A stretch of 64,000 bases of DNA from Polaribacter tangerinus. Its GTDB lineage: Bacteria; Bacteroidota; Bacteroidia; Flavobacteriales; Flavobacteriaceae. How positions within the stretch are numbered: the first letter of the stretch is position 1; each line of letters begins with the position of its first letter. This document shows, one piece after another, positions 42,148 to 51,714 of this stretch. The notes below the pieces were generated by a model. It was not told the DNA's origin. It searched no databases and saw only the letters and a program-made list of their open reading frames with translations. The position numbers and the translations under genes were made by a program. The stretch lies in NCBI RefSeq assembly GCF_038024095.1, contig NZ_CP150668.1, positions 1,426,001 to 1,490,000 of the forward strand. The letters are read 5' to 3'.

Positions 42148-44799
42148 TTAGTTATTAATTGTCCAAGAAAGGTAATATTGAGAACCTATTGCACCAACAC
42201 CAGGAGCACTTAAATACTCTTGTCCTGTTAAGTTAGAACCTCCTAACTTAAATACCGATTTCATAGAAGGAACTGCGTAATTTATTTGTGCATCTAACAC
42301 AATTCTTTCTTCTATAGTACCATCTATAAAAGTAGATTCCCATCGGTACTCATCTTGCCATCTTGCATTAAAGTTAAAGCCGAAGTTTTTAAATAAATTA
42401 GTTTTACCAAACTGAAACTTTAGTTTATGTTCTGGTGTGTTAAAACCTGCCTCAAAATCTGGGTTTGCAGCTTGGTCGAAATCAAATTTTGCGTAGGTAT
42501 AATTTAATCCAACATCAAAACCATTAAATATTTTTGTATTTAAACCAATTGTTGCACCATAAGAACTTATATCTGCAGTTGAGTTTGTATATAATTGAAA
42601 TATTTTTGCTCCACCAGTAGTATTGTAAGGCACAATTACGTTGGTATTGGCAATAAAATCTTCGTATTGATTATAGTAAACACTTAAATCTATAACCAAT
42701 CTTTTGGTGTTTACTGTGTTTACCAAACCTCTATACCCAACTTCGAAAGCGGTTACTTTTTCTGGTTTTACAAAATCTACATTTGCTTTTTGAGTACCTC
42801 CACTAGCAACCGTAAATGCATTGTTGTATGCATCTCTACCAGTAATTGTGTATGTTTGACCGTCTGTATTATCTGTAAATGTTGTACTATATCTATCTAA
42901 ATTGTCTTCTACACCACCTAATAAAATAGCGTTTCCTACATCTAATCCAATATATTGATCTTGTGTTGTTGGGTTTCTAAAACCTGTTTGAAAAGAAGCT
43001 CTAAAGTTCTGATTCTTATTTTCTCCACCTGCATAAGCAAAAGAGATTCTTGGCGAAAAGTTTCCTTTAAAGTTTTGTGCTTTGTCATAACGAATAGAAG
43101 CAGTAACTTTTAAACGATCTTCTTCTAAGAAATTCTTTTGTGCTTGCGTATAAATTCCATATTCATCGTAGTTAATTGGCCCGTCTGCATCAGTAAAAAT
43201 GTTACCGAAAGAGTTTAGCGAATAACGTCTGTAAGAACCACCAACCTGAATTTCTGCAAATTCTATTTGGTCCTGAAAATTGTAGTTTGCATCTGCATGG
43301 TACAATTTAGTTTCATCTCTAAACTTTGCCCCAGTAATTAAGTCTGGGTCTGAAGTTATTTTGTTAAATGCTTGTTCAAAAGCTGCTGTACCAGGTATTA
43401 ATCGGTTTCTGTCTGCAAAAGCTCTTGCTGCTGTATGAGAACCAGAAGATAAATATGCACCTGCATATTCGGTAAACCAGTTTTGGTCTGAGCTCCATGC
43501 TCTGTTAATGTTTAATGCAGCAAACAAAGTGTTGTAAGAGTCACCAGCATTTTCGCTAGTTGTATATCCTCTTACAAAGAAGTTTTTACCTTTTACTTCT
43601 AATTTGTGTTGTTGCATTAAAAAGTTTTGAATGCTATACTTTTGTCCTCCTAAATACTGTGTATCTCCAGTACCAATTTTAGAGTTCCAGATAACTTCTA
43701 AACGATCGTCTCCGAAAGGACGATAGTTAAGAGAACCACCAAATTTAACACTGCTTACGCCATAATCCATTAAATCTCTTTCGTTGTAACCGGTTCTACT
43801 TATTCTACCAATTGTACCTCCTAAGTCTGTTGCGGCAACATCACCATAAACATTCACACCATTGTAATCATTATCTGTTTCTCTGGTTCCTGCTATGTAT
43901 TCATCTCCGTTGGTATTTCTGTAATCTGTTGCAAACCAATCCGTACCTTCTAAGACAGATAAAGTTGCTTTTGCTGCAAATTTGTCTGAAAAAGCATATG
44001 CCATTCTAATATTAAAATCGGTAAACTCGTTGTTTCCACCAGCTTCCTGACTTGTAATTCCTCCTTTTAAAGAAACACTTATTCCTTGATCGTTAAAAGG
44101 ATTTTTACTCGTCATAAACATAATACCATTAAATGCGTTTGCACCATATAATGCCGAAGAAGCACCTGGTAATAATTCTACTGTATTTACATCTAATTCA
44201 GACATTCCTAATAAGTTTCCTAAAGCAAAGTTTAATGCTGGAGAAGAGTTGTCCATACCATCTACTAACTGCATAAAACGCGTGTTAGAAAAGGTGGCAA
44301 AACCTCTAGTGTTTACAGACTTAAATGTTAAACTGTTTGTGTTTACATCAACTCCTTTTAAATTTTCTAAGCCATCATAAAAAGACGGAGCAGAGGTGTT
44401 TTTAATTGCTCTAGAATCCATTCTTTCTATGGTAACTGGAGACTCCATAATTCGTTCTGGAGTTCTAGAAGCAGAAACTACAATTTCATCTAAAGAAGTT
44501 TCGTTTTCTGTTAATGAAACTACTAACTTTTGGTTGTTTTTTGTAATCGCTACTTTTTCCATTTTATATCCTAAAACAGATATTTCTATGTTAAAAGGTG
44601 GGGTATCTGAAACTTTCAGAACAAAATTTCCATCAAAATCTGTTGTTGTTCCTACTGCTTTGTTTTCAATTTTAATGTTGGCTCCCGGAAGCGTTTCGCC
44701 TGTTTTTGCATCTTTAACTGTACCAGTAACAGTGGTTTGCGCAACCATTGTAAAACTACTGAACGCAATAAATGCAAGTAATAAAATCTTTTTTATCAT
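42148..44799 (-). CDS. TonB-dependent receptor with carboxypeptidase-like N-domain
   Basis: 883 residues from the ATG at 44799, which begins a proper signal peptide (MIKKILLLAFIAFSSFTMVAQ); the frame upstream lies across the promoter. Order: CarboxypepD_reg-like domain (about 22-105), plug (about 110-230, with LDEIVVSASRTPERI and RGFATFSNTRFMQLVDGMD), then a 22-strand barrel ending in aromatic SWTI. Imports a substrate through the outer membrane. Paired with a GDSL-like hydrolase; no SusD partner. Confidence 0.92.
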   Translation of the reverse strand: MIKKILLLAFIAFSSFTMVAQTTVTGTVKDAKTGETLPGANIKIENKAVGTTTDFDGNFVLKVSDTPPFNIEISVLGYKMEKVAITKNNQKLVVSLTENETSLDEIVVSASRTPERIMESPVTIERMDSRAIKNTSAPSFYDGLENLKGVDVNTNSLTFKSVNTRGFATFSNTRFMQLVDGMDNSSPALNFALGNLLGMSELDVNTVELLPGASSALYGANAFNGIMFMTSKNPFNDQGISVSLKGGITSQEAGGNNEFTDFNIRMAYAFSDKFAAKATLSVLEGTDWFATDYRNTNGDEYIAGTRETDNDYNGVNVYGDVAATDLGGTIGRISRTGYNERDLMDYGVSSVKFGGSLNYRPFGDDRLEVIWNSKIGTGDTQYLGGQKYSIQNFLMQQHKLEVKGKNFFVRGYTTSENAGDSYNTLFAALNINRAWSSDQNWFTEYAGAYLSSGSHTAARAFADRNRLIPGTAAFEQAFNKITSDPDLITGAKFRDETKLYHADANYNFQDQIEFAEIQVGGSYRRYSLNSFGNIFTDADGPINYDEYGIYTQAQKNFLEEDRLKVTASIRYDKAQNFKGNFSPRISFAYAGGENKNQNFRASFQTGFRNPTTQDQYIGLDVGNAILLGGVEDNLDRYSTTFTDNTDGQTYTITGRDAYNNAFTVASGGTQKANVDFVKPEKVTAFEVGYRGLVNTVNTKRLVIDLSVYYNQYEDFIANTNVIVPYNTTGGAKIFQLYTNSTADISSYGATIGLNTKIFNGFDVGLNYTYAKFDFDQAANPDFEAGFNTPEHKLKFQFGKTNLFKNFGFNFNARWQDEYRWESTFIDGTIEERIVLDAQINYAVPSMKSVFKLGGSNLTGQEYLSAPGVGAIGSQYYLSWTINN

Positions 44800-44826
44800 A
44801 ATTTGAATTAATTTGTTAACTATATG

Positions 44827-44854
44827 CAAAATACAATTTTTTTTCAAATGTCAA
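44827..44854 (-). promoter_or_regulatory. Promoter of the TonB/GDSL operon
   Basis: On the minus strand TTG (44852-44854), an 18-base spacer, then TATTTTG (44827-44833), one base shorter than TAnnTTTG. It lies 28 bases before the ATG at 44799 and excludes the longer frame starting at 44847. Confidence 0.4.
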
Positions 44855-44961
44855 TTATTTCATGTTTTATTTTGAACTTTAAGTAAAATAAGCTGTGCTA
44901 AAAAACAAATACTACAATAGATAGAATGTTGTTTTTTTAATAAAAAAAGGTTTAGTTGTTG

Positions 44962-44969
44962 TACATTTG
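44962..44969 (+). promoter_or_regulatory. -7 box of ribF
   Basis: TACATTTG matches TAnnTTTG, 20 bases before the TTG start of ribF. Confidence 0.45.
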
Positions 44970-44989
44970 TAGTTAAAAAGTCTGTTTTT

Positions 44990-45934
44990 TTGAAACGTAT
45001 AAATTCTATTTCAAACTTTTCTACTACAGAAAAAACATTTGTAACCATTGGTACTTTTGATGGTGTTCATTTTGGGCATCAACAAATACTAAAAAAACTT
45101 GTTGCTGAAGCCAAAAATGCAGGAAAAAAAAGTGTTCTTCTAACGTTTTTTCCACACCCAAGAATGGTTTTACAAAAAAACGCCAAAATTGCTTTAATAA
45201 ATACTATTGATGAACGTGCAAACTTGTTAGAAAAAATAGGTTTGGATTATTTAATCATTCATCCTTTTAGTGAAGAGTTTTCTAAAACAACAGCCTTAGA
45301 ATTTGTCGAAAATATACTGGTTAAAAAATTTCATATTTCTAAATTGATTATTGGTTACGACCATCATTTTGGTAAAAATAGAGAAGGAAATATTGCGCAA
45401 TTAACCGCTTATAGCAAACAATATAATTTTACTGTAGAAGAAATTCCGGCGCAAGATATTGATAATGTTTCTGTAAGTTCTACTAAAATTAGAACTGCTT
45501 TAAATAACGGTAATCTTGCAACTGCAAATCATTTTTTAGGGTATCCTTTTATGCTTAATGGAAAGGTAGAAAATGGTAAACAATTAGGAGGTAAAATTGG
45601 CTTTCCTACTGCAAATATCGCTATTAAAGAAAGCTATAAATTAATTCCTAAAACAGGCGTTTATGTTGTAAAAGCGAACATAAATAATAAGGTGGTTTTT
45701 GGAATGATGAATATTGGTTACCGACCAACAATAAATGGTAATCATCAAACTATTGAAGTTCACTTTTTTGATTTTGATAAAAACATTTATCAGAAACACA
45801 TTACAGTACAATTGCTTTATTTTTTAAGAGATGAACAAAAATTTAATAGTATCGAAGCGCTTACTCTTCAACTAAAAAAAGATGAGCAACTTGCAAGAAA
45901 TTACATTTCTAAAAAACTAGAAATTAGCAATTAA
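44990..45934 (+). CDS. ribF: Bifunctional riboflavin kinase/FAD synthetase
   Basis: Converts riboflavin to FMN and then FAD. 314 residues: N-terminal FAD synthetase with GTFDGVHFGHQQIL (about 22-35) and SSTKIR, then the C-terminal riboflavin kinase with KIGFPTANIA near 200. Starts with TTG (KRINSISNF); the promoter box just upstream supports this start. Normal length. Confidence 0.96.
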   Translation: MKRINSISNFSTTEKTFVTIGTFDGVHFGHQQILKKLVAEAKNAGKKSVLLTFFPHPRMVLQKNAKIALINTIDERANLLEKIGLDYLIIHPFSEEFSKTTALEFVENILVKKFHISKLIIGYDHHFGKNREGNIAQLTAYSKQYNFTVEEIPAQDIDNVSVSSTKIRTALNNGNLATANHFLGYPFMLNGKVENGKQLGGKIGFPTANIAIKESYKLIPKTGVYVVKANINNKVVFGMMNIGYRPTINGNHQTIEVHFFDFDKNIYQKHITVQLLYFLRDEQKFNSIEALTLQLKKDEQLARNYISKKLEISN

Positions 45935-46028
45935 ACAACTATTTAATTGAGTAAAATTTGATTGTTTTAAAAGAATATTGATTGTTTTTTTATTCTATAA
46001 AATTTTATTAAAAACACGTCTAAAACTA

Positions 46029-46036
46029 TATATTTG
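46029..46036 (+). promoter_or_regulatory. -7 box of serS
   Basis: TATATTTG matches TAnnTTTG, 20 bases before the serS ATG; no clear -33. Confidence 0.45.
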
Positions 46037-46056
46037 CAGTTCATAATTTTTTAAAT

Positions 46057-47331
46057 ATGTTACAAGTACAATTTATTAGAGAGCACAAAGAAGCCGTTTT
46101 AGAAGGCTTGAAAAAACGTAATTTTCAAGAAGCAGAAGTTTTGGTTGAAAAAGTGTTAACTACAGATGAAAATAGAAGAGCAACCCAAGTTTTTCTTGAT
46201 GATATTTTAGCAGAATCTAACAAATTGTCTAAAGAAATTGGCGGGCTTTTTAAAAGTGGAGAAGTGCAAAAAGCAACTCTTTTGAAACAAAAAACAACCG
46301 CCCTAAAAGAACAATCTAAAGAGCTCTCTGAAAAGTTATCTGGTTTTTCAGACGCACTTCAAAACTTACTATATCAAATACCAAACATACCTCACAGTTC
46401 TGTAAAAGAGGGAAACTCTGATGAAGATAACGAAATTGTTTTCTCTGAAGGCAATATTCCTAACTTAGCAAAAGATGCTTTGCCACATTGGGAATTAGCA
46501 AAAAAATATGACATTATAGATTTTGAGCTAGGAACTAAAATTACAGGCGCTGGTTTTCCTGTTTATAAAGGAAAAGGTGCTCGATTACAACGCGCCTTAA
46601 TCAACTATTTTTTAGACAAAAATATTGCTGCAGGCTACAAAGAATATCAAGTTCCACATCTTGTAAATGCAGCATCTGCAACAGCAACAGGACAACTACC
46701 AGATAAGGAAGGGCAAATGTACCACGCCGCCCTAGACGATTTATATTTAATACCTACAGCAGAGGTACCAATTACCAATATGTTTCGTGATAACTTATTA
46801 CAAGAATCTGACTTTCCTATAACTGCTACCGGATACACACCTTGTTTTCGAAGAGAAGCTGGTAGTTACGGTGCGCATGTAAGAGGTTTAAATAGATTGC
46901 ATCAGTTCGATAAAGTAGAAATAGTAAGAATTGAACATCCAAAAAATTCTTACAATGCACTAAATGATATGGTGGAACATATTAAAGGAATTTTACGTGA
47001 ACTAAAATTACCTTACAGAATTTTACGCCTTTGCGGTGGAGATACTGGCTTTACATCTGCTTTAACTTTCGATTTTGAACTATTTTCTACAGCCCAAAAC
47101 CGTTGGTTAGAAATTAGTTCTGCCTCTAATTTTGAAACATTTCAAGCAAACAGGCTAAAGTTACGTTTTAAAAATAGTGATGGTAAAAGTGAACTTGCTC
47201 ACACTTTAAACGGTAGCTCTTTAGCGCTACCTAGAGTTTTGGCAGGAATTTTAGAAAACTACCAAACAGAAAACGGAATTAAAATACCCGATGTTTTAGT
47301 ACCTTATTGTGGCTTTGAATACATCAACTAA
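46057..47331 (+). CDS. serS: Seryl-tRNA synthetase
   Basis: Charges tRNA-Ser. 424 residues: an N-terminal coiled-coil arm (1-110) that contacts the tRNA, then the class II catalytic core with motif 2 in PCFRREAGSYG (about 264-274) and motif 3 GSSLALPRVLAGILENYQ near 387. Its stop is seven bases before the stop of a convergent 47-residue gene. Confidence 0.97.
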   Translation: MLQVQFIREHKEAVLEGLKKRNFQEAEVLVEKVLTTDENRRATQVFLDDILAESNKLSKEIGGLFKSGEVQKATLLKQKTTALKEQSKELSEKLSGFSDALQNLLYQIPNIPHSSVKEGNSDEDNEIVFSEGNIPNLAKDALPHWELAKKYDIIDFELGTKITGAGFPVYKGKGARLQRALINYFLDKNIAAGYKEYQVPHLVNAASATATGQLPDKEGQMYHAALDDLYLIPTAEVPITNMFRDNLLQESDFPITATGYTPCFRREAGSYGAHVRGLNRLHQFDKVEIVRIEHPKNSYNALNDMVEHIKGILRELKLPYRILRLCGGDTGFTSALTFDFELFSTAQNRWLEISSASNFETFQANRLKLRFKNSDGKSELAHTLNGSSLALPRVLAGILENYQTENGIKIPDVLVPYCGFEYIN

Positions 47332-47338
47332 ATAATGG

Positions 47339-47482
47339 TTAATTAGCTATTACTGCTAACATTAATTTTTTGTATTTATTCATTTCTAAAAGCGCATTTA
47401 AATAAGCACTTATTTGTCCGTTTTTCATAAAAGAAATAGCCTTTCTTTTGGCGTTTTGATGTTTTTTATAAAGTGAATTCAT
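47339..47482 (-). CDS. Small conserved-looking protein, 47 aa
   Basis: A short frame from ATG at 47480-47482 to TAA at 47339-47341: 47 residues starting MNSLYKKHQNAKRKAISFMK and including NGQISAYLNALLEMNKYKKLM. It is helical, basic, with no stop-prone or repetitive look, and ends against serS with a 7-base gap. I recall similar small proteins beside serS in other flavobacteria but cannot check. No TAnnTTTG box was found upstream. Confidence 0.6.
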   Translation of the reverse strand: MNSLYKKHQNAKRKAISFMKNGQISAYLNALLEMNKYKKLMLAVIAN

Positions 47483-47604
47483 ACGGTAAAAATTTGGTTA
47501 ATTTTTGTCATCTATATAAACAATAGACAATTTTTATGCCAAAATGTTACTGTTAATTCTAAAAAAAGAGATTGGTTTAATAATTATTTAACAAAATTGT
47601 TAAT

Positions 47605-47612
47605 TATCTTTG
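47605..47612 (+). promoter_or_regulatory. -7 box of the TPR gene
   Basis: TATCTTTG matches TAnnTTTG but ends only 7 bases before the ATG at 47620, implying a leaderless or nearly leaderless mRNA. Confidence 0.45.
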
Positions 47613-47619
47613 ATTTTAT

Positions 47620-49443
47620 ATGAAAAAACTGCTCATTCTTATCGTTACCCTATGTAGCTTTTTTTTACATGCTCAAAGCAATCCTAAAGGGACTCAAAAC
47701 GAATATCTTTTAGCAGAAAACTATTACCGAGAAGGCGCCTATGAGAAGGCGGCACAATTTTATAGGAAACTTTATAACAAAAGTCCTTTTAATACTTCTT
47801 ATCTCTCTCGATTATTATCTTGCTACCAAGAAACTGAAAATTATAACTTGGCAGAGAAATTACTAAAAGAGAAAATTTCTACCAATAGCAATCAGGTCTT
47901 TTTACATGTTTATCTAGGGTATAATTATCAAAAACAGCAGTTGTTAGATAAAGCCAATGAAAACTATGAAATAGCTCTAAACTCACTTAAAGAAAATGCT
48001 CCAAATAATAATTATGGCGGACTTATTGGAAGGATTTTTAAAGAATATAATTTATTAGACAAGGCAATTTTGGCGTACGAAAAAGCTATGCTTATTAATA
48101 AAAATGCCAACTATAGTTTTCAAATTGCTCAAATTTACGGAGAACAAGGAAACTATAAAAAAATGTTCGAATCTTATATTAATTTAGTAGATAACAACAA
48201 TGAATATGTAAACCTTTTACAAAGATATACTAGTAAATATATAACAGATGATGCCGAAAACGAAGCTAATATTTTGTTTCGTAAAACCTTATTAAAAGCA
48301 TCTGTAAGCAAACCAAAACCTGTTTGGAATCTTTTACTAAGCTGGTTGTTTACCCAACAAAAAGAGTATGATAAAGCATTGGTTCAAGAAAAAGCACTGT
48401 TTCAAAGAAAACCAGAAGATTTAAGTGCCATTTTTATGCTTGGTAAAATAGCTTTTGAAAATAAAGAATATGAAACAGCAAACAGTTGCTTTGAGTTTGT
48501 AATAGAAAAATCGCCATACAGAGAAGATAAAATAGCAGGTAATTTATTTAAAACAAAAATTGCAATTGCTAATAATAATACTGATACAAATACGCTATTT
48601 TTAAGGTTATTTAAAGAATATGGCATTAATCAAGAAACATTAAAATTGCAAATTGCCTATGCCGACTTTTTAACTTTTACAGAAAATAAACCAGAAAAAG
48701 GAAGGGAAATATTAGAAGATGCCATACGCTTTGCCAATTCTAAATTTGATAAAGCAAGAATAAAGCTAAAATTAGGAGATATTTTAGTTTTTACAGGCAA
48801 CTATAATAAAGCACTTATTTATTTTTCGCAAGTGCAAACGCAACTAAAAAATGATGAACTGGCACAAGAAGCTCGTTTTAAAGTAGCACAAACTAGCTAT
48901 TTTAAAGGAGATTTTAGTTGGGCTAAAGCACAACTAAAAGTGCTTAAAGGCGCTACAACACAACTTATTGCCAATGATGCAGTAGCTTTATTTTTAAAAA
49001 TTACAGACAATGAACCTGTAGATAGTATTCCGTCTGGCTTAAAAAAGTTAGCAAATGCAGAACTATTGGCTTTTCAAAACAAAAACAAAGAAGCTTTAGA
49101 TGAAATTGAAAAATTATTTAAACCCAATGATATCTTTAAAAATGGTTTAGATGCTAGCAAAGTAATTTACGATGATGTACTTTATTTTATGGCAAAAATT
49201 CTTTTAGAAGAAAAGAAATATGATTTGGCAATTAAAAACTTACAAGAAATTATAAATACTAATCCAGAGGGCTATTTAGCAGATGATTGTTATTTTATGA
49301 TTGCAGAAATACATCACTATAATTTAAAAAATTTAGAAGAAGCAAAAAATAATTATCAGAAAATACTATTTGATTTTCCTGCTAGCATTTACTTAGTAGA
49401 TGCCAGAAAGAAATACAGAAAATTAAGAGGAGACGCACTTTAA
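47620..49443 (+). CDS. Secreted TPR-repeat protein
   Basis: 607 residues with a signal peptide (MKKLLILIVTLCSFFLHAQ) and tetratricopeptide repeats across the protein (YLLAENYYREGAYEKAAQFYRKLYNKSP, ILFDFPASIYLVDARKKYRKLRG and others). Periplasmic scaffold type; partner unknown. It is followed 17 bases later by the DUF4286 gene and probably transcribed with it. Confidence 0.85.
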   Translation: MKKLLILIVTLCSFFLHAQSNPKGTQNEYLLAENYYREGAYEKAAQFYRKLYNKSPFNTSYLSRLLSCYQETENYNLAEKLLKEKISTNSNQVFLHVYLGYNYQKQQLLDKANENYEIALNSLKENAPNNNYGGLIGRIFKEYNLLDKAILAYEKAMLINKNANYSFQIAQIYGEQGNYKKMFESYINLVDNNNEYVNLLQRYTSKYITDDAENEANILFRKTLLKASVSKPKPVWNLLLSWLFTQQKEYDKALVQEKALFQRKPEDLSAIFMLGKIAFENKEYETANSCFEFVIEKSPYREDKIAGNLFKTKIAIANNNTDTNTLFLRLFKEYGINQETLKLQIAYADFLTFTENKPEKGREILEDAIRFANSKFDKARIKLKLGDILVFTGNYNKALIYFSQVQTQLKNDELAQEARFKVAQTSYFKGDFSWAKAQLKVLKGATTQLIANDAVALFLKITDNEPVDSIPSGLKKLANAELLAFQNKNKEALDEIEKLFKPNDIFKNGLDASKVIYDDVLYFMAKILLEEKKYDLAIKNLQEIINTNPEGYLADDCYFMIAEIHHYNLKNLEEAKNNYQKILFDFPASIYLVDARKKYRKLRGDAL

Positions 49444-49460
49444 ACTTAAATAATAAAATT

Positions 49461-49790
49461 ATGTACATCTACAATGTAACAATGAATATAGATGAAAATA
49501 TTCACAAAGAATGGCTTTTATGGATAGAATCTCATATTACAGCAGTTTTAGATACCGGTAAATTTACAGCCGCAAAATTAACCCAAGTTTTAGTTGATGA
49601 AGATATGGGAGGCACTACATACTCTGTTCAATACTCTGCAAACTCAAGAGAAGATTTAGACAATTATTATAAATTGCATGCAGATGATTTACGACAAGAA
49701 GCGGCTCAAAAATTTGGCAACAAAATGCTTGCTTTTAGAACAGAATTAAAAATTGTAAATAACTATTATGCCACTGCGAAAAAACAATAA
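49461..49790 (+). CDS. DUF4286 family protein
   Basis: 109 residues matching the DUF4286 pattern (YIYNVTMNIDENIHKEWLLWI...YSVQYSANSREDLDNYY). Function unknown; small soluble protein. An alternative start at the second Met (49482) would remove the conserved first strand, so the first ATG is preferred. It overlaps the next gene by 23 bases. Confidence 0.8.
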   Translation: MYIYNVTMNIDENIHKEWLLWIESHITAVLDTGKFTAAKLTQVLVDEDMGGTTYSVQYSANSREDLDNYYKLHADDLRQEAAQKFGNKMLAFRTELKIVNNYYATAKKQ

Positions 49791-49983
49791 AAGCATCACT
49801 TTTCTAGCAAAAAACAGTAAAATCATAAATTTTATAGGGCTTTTGCTAATTGTTTTAGGCGCCGTAATAAGCTACTTCAATTGGAATGTAGAGCCAGAAG
49901 AAACTATTGGTGGTTTTTGTTGCGGATTAGGTTTTGGTTTGCTAATTATAGGCCTTACAGCAAACGAAAAAACTAAAAACTAG
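49768..49983 (+). CDS. Small two-helix membrane protein
   Basis: 71 residues with two hydrophobic helices (about 18-36 and 48-64, the second rich in Gly and Cys: GGFCCGLGFGLLIIGL). Basic N-terminus. It overlaps DUF4286 by 23 bases, suggesting coupled translation, and ends overlapping the convergent outer-membrane gene. No family recognised. Confidence 0.6.
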   Translation: MPLRKNNKSITFLAKNSKIINFIGLLLIVLGAVISYFNWNVEPEETIGGFCCGLGFGLLIIGLTANEKTKN

Positions 49984-50824
49984 CTTCTAAACCAATAGAA
50001 AAAGCTTCTATTTTTGGTTTGCCAAGTTTAAAACCTTCATACCCAACAGCTATTCGATAATTTTTTATATGATATTTTAACAGTAATTTTGTAGTATTTA
50101 CTGGTAAATTATTCATTGTTGCCCATTTATGAGAGGCAACCATACTTATGGGTTTTGTAACAAAAAGTTCTCCTCCAAAACCAAATAAAGCTCTCGTTTT
50201 ATTTACAGAACTAAAAACTCTGGTAAAGCCAATACCAAACCACGCATCGAAACGCTGAGTTCTAACTCTATGATATTTTAATAATGAAGAAAACATTTCG
50301 AAATTTGTTTTATCAGTAGCCAACTTTTCTCTAAAAACAACATAATTCGCATCGAGTGCAAAGCGTTTTAAAAACCGAAAATTTACACCTAAATTATTAC
50401 CATATAATTGTTTGTTTTCGACCAAAAAACGATTGTAAATATCAAATCTAGTAATATTATAATCGGTTGTATTTGTGTAAATAAAATTACCGTAACTTGG
50501 TTTTTTATAAGGATAATTAGCAATTTCTGCATCACTCATTCTTTTGCCTTTTTCCCAAGGAGACTCTACAAATACGGCAAAAACAGTATACCCAAAAACA
50601 TACCAAACAGCTCTTAAAAAAGGATTTTCTATATCGTCTGCAAACCTATTATTATTTGAAACAATTGTAGTATTTCTAGAGGTTGTAATAGAAACACTAG
50701 TGTTTGCAGTAGTATTTGAGCTGTTTAAACTTTTTTTTGCGCTATTTAATTTTCCGTTTTGCGAAGTAAGTTGAAAGCAATATAAGAGGGTTACAAAAAC
50801 AGTTAATACACATTTCTTTTTCAT
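49973..50824 (-). CDS. Outer-membrane beta-barrel-like protein
   Basis: 283 residues from the ATG at 50824, which starts a signal peptide (MKKKCVLTVFVTLLYCFQLTSQ); the frame extends upstream to 51079 only by chance over rsmA. The mature part has a Ser/Thr/Asn-rich linker, then alternating beta strands and a C-terminal Phe (LEASF), typical of outer-membrane barrels. Function unknown. Confidence 0.72.
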   Translation of the reverse strand: MKKKCVLTVFVTLLYCFQLTSQNGKLNSAKKSLNSSNTTANTSVSITTSRNTTIVSNNNRFADDIENPFLRAVWYVFGYTVFAVFVESPWEKGKRMSDAEIANYPYKKPSYGNFIYTNTTDYNITRFDIYNRFLVENKQLYGNNLGVNFRFLKRFALDANYVVFREKLATDKTNFEMFSSLLKYHRVRTQRFDAWFGIGFTRVFSSVNKTRALFGFGGELFVTKPISMVASHKWATMNNLPVNTTKLLLKYHIKNYRIAVGYEGFKLGKPKIEAFSIGLEASF

Positions 50825-50877
50825 AAAATAGATTTTTAAAAAAAATACTAATCCAAAAATTATGCCGAATTTAACTG

Positions 50878-50885
50878 TACCTTTG
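50878..50885 (+). promoter_or_regulatory. -7 box of rsmA
   Basis: TACCTTTG matches TAnnTTTG, 25 bases before the TTG start of rsmA. Confidence 0.45.
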
Positions 50886-50910
50886 TAACTAAAGTATAAA
50901 TAGAAGTATT

Positions 50911-51714
50911 TTGTCTGTAAAAGCAAAAAAACATTTAGGTCAGCATTTTTTAACCGATGAGGGTATTGCAAAAGATATTGCAAACACCTTAACAGAAAAT
51001 GGATACGAAAATATTTTAGAAATAGGTCCAGGTATGGGCGTATTAACAAAATACCTTTTACAAAGAAAGTCGAAAACAACAGTAATAGAATTAGACCGAG
51101 AATCTATTGCTTACTTAAATGATGTTTTTCCGGTAGAACAATTAAACCTAGTTACTTCAAAAGACAAGTTTGAAGTAATAGAAGGAGATTTTTTAAAGAA
51201 AGACTTACTTCAATTATTTCCAAACAAACAGGTAGCAATTATTGGTAATTTCCCTTACAATATTTCTACTCAAATTGTTTTTAAAGCAATTGAAAATAGA
51301 GATTTTGTACCAGAATTTGCCGGAATGTTTCAAAAAGAAGTAGCCCAAAGAATTGCAGAAAAACAAGGCAGTAAAATATATGGTATTTTATCTGTTTTAA
51401 CACAAGCTTTCTACGATGTAGAATACCTTTTTACGGTTCCGCCAAGCGTCTTTAACCCACCGCCTAAAGTAGATTCTGGCGTTATAAGACTTATTAGAAA
51501 AAAAGATTACTCGCTTCCAGTAGATGAAAAACTATTTTTTAGAGTTGTTAAAACAGCTTTTAATCAACGAAGAAAAATGTTGCGTTCTAGCCTAAAATCT
51601 TTTAATCTTTCCGATTCTTTAAAAGAAGCTACTATATTTGCAAAAAGACCGGAACAATTATCGGTAGAAGAATTTATAGAATTGACTAAAAAAATTGCAA
51701 AGGATGGCATTTGA
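50911..51714 (+). CDS. rsmA: 16S rRNA (adenine1518/1519-N6)-dimethyltransferase
   Basis: Dimethylates two adjacent adenines near the 3' end of 16S rRNA (KsgA). 267 residues. [11 protein letters not shown] near 6-16, SAM motif [11 protein letters not shown] near 39-49, and catalytic NFPYN (about 115-119, NLPY-type). Starts with TTG. Overlaps mgtE by 11 bases. Confidence 0.96.
   Translation: MSVKAKKHLGQHFLTDEGIAKDIANTLTENGYENILEIGPGMGVLTKYLLQRKSKTTVIELDRESIAYLNDVFPVEQLNLVTSKDKFEVIEGDFLKKDLLQLFPNKQVAIIGNFPYNISTQIVFKAIENRDFVPEFAGMFQKEVAQRIAEKQGSKIYGILSVLTQAFYDVEYLFTVPPSVFNPPPKVDSGVIRLIRKKDYSLPVDEKLFFRVVKTAFNQRRKMLRSSLKSFNLSDSLKEATIFAKRPEQLSVEEFIELTKKIAKDGI

Noticed and set aside
43812-44009. Antisense frame with His/Leu-rich protein inside the TonB receptor
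   Set aside because: Shadow frame of a barrel gene; no promoter and implausible composition.
50825-51079. N-terminal extension of the outer-membrane protein
   Set aside because: It is antisense to rsmA and its promoter; a proper signal peptide starts at 50824.
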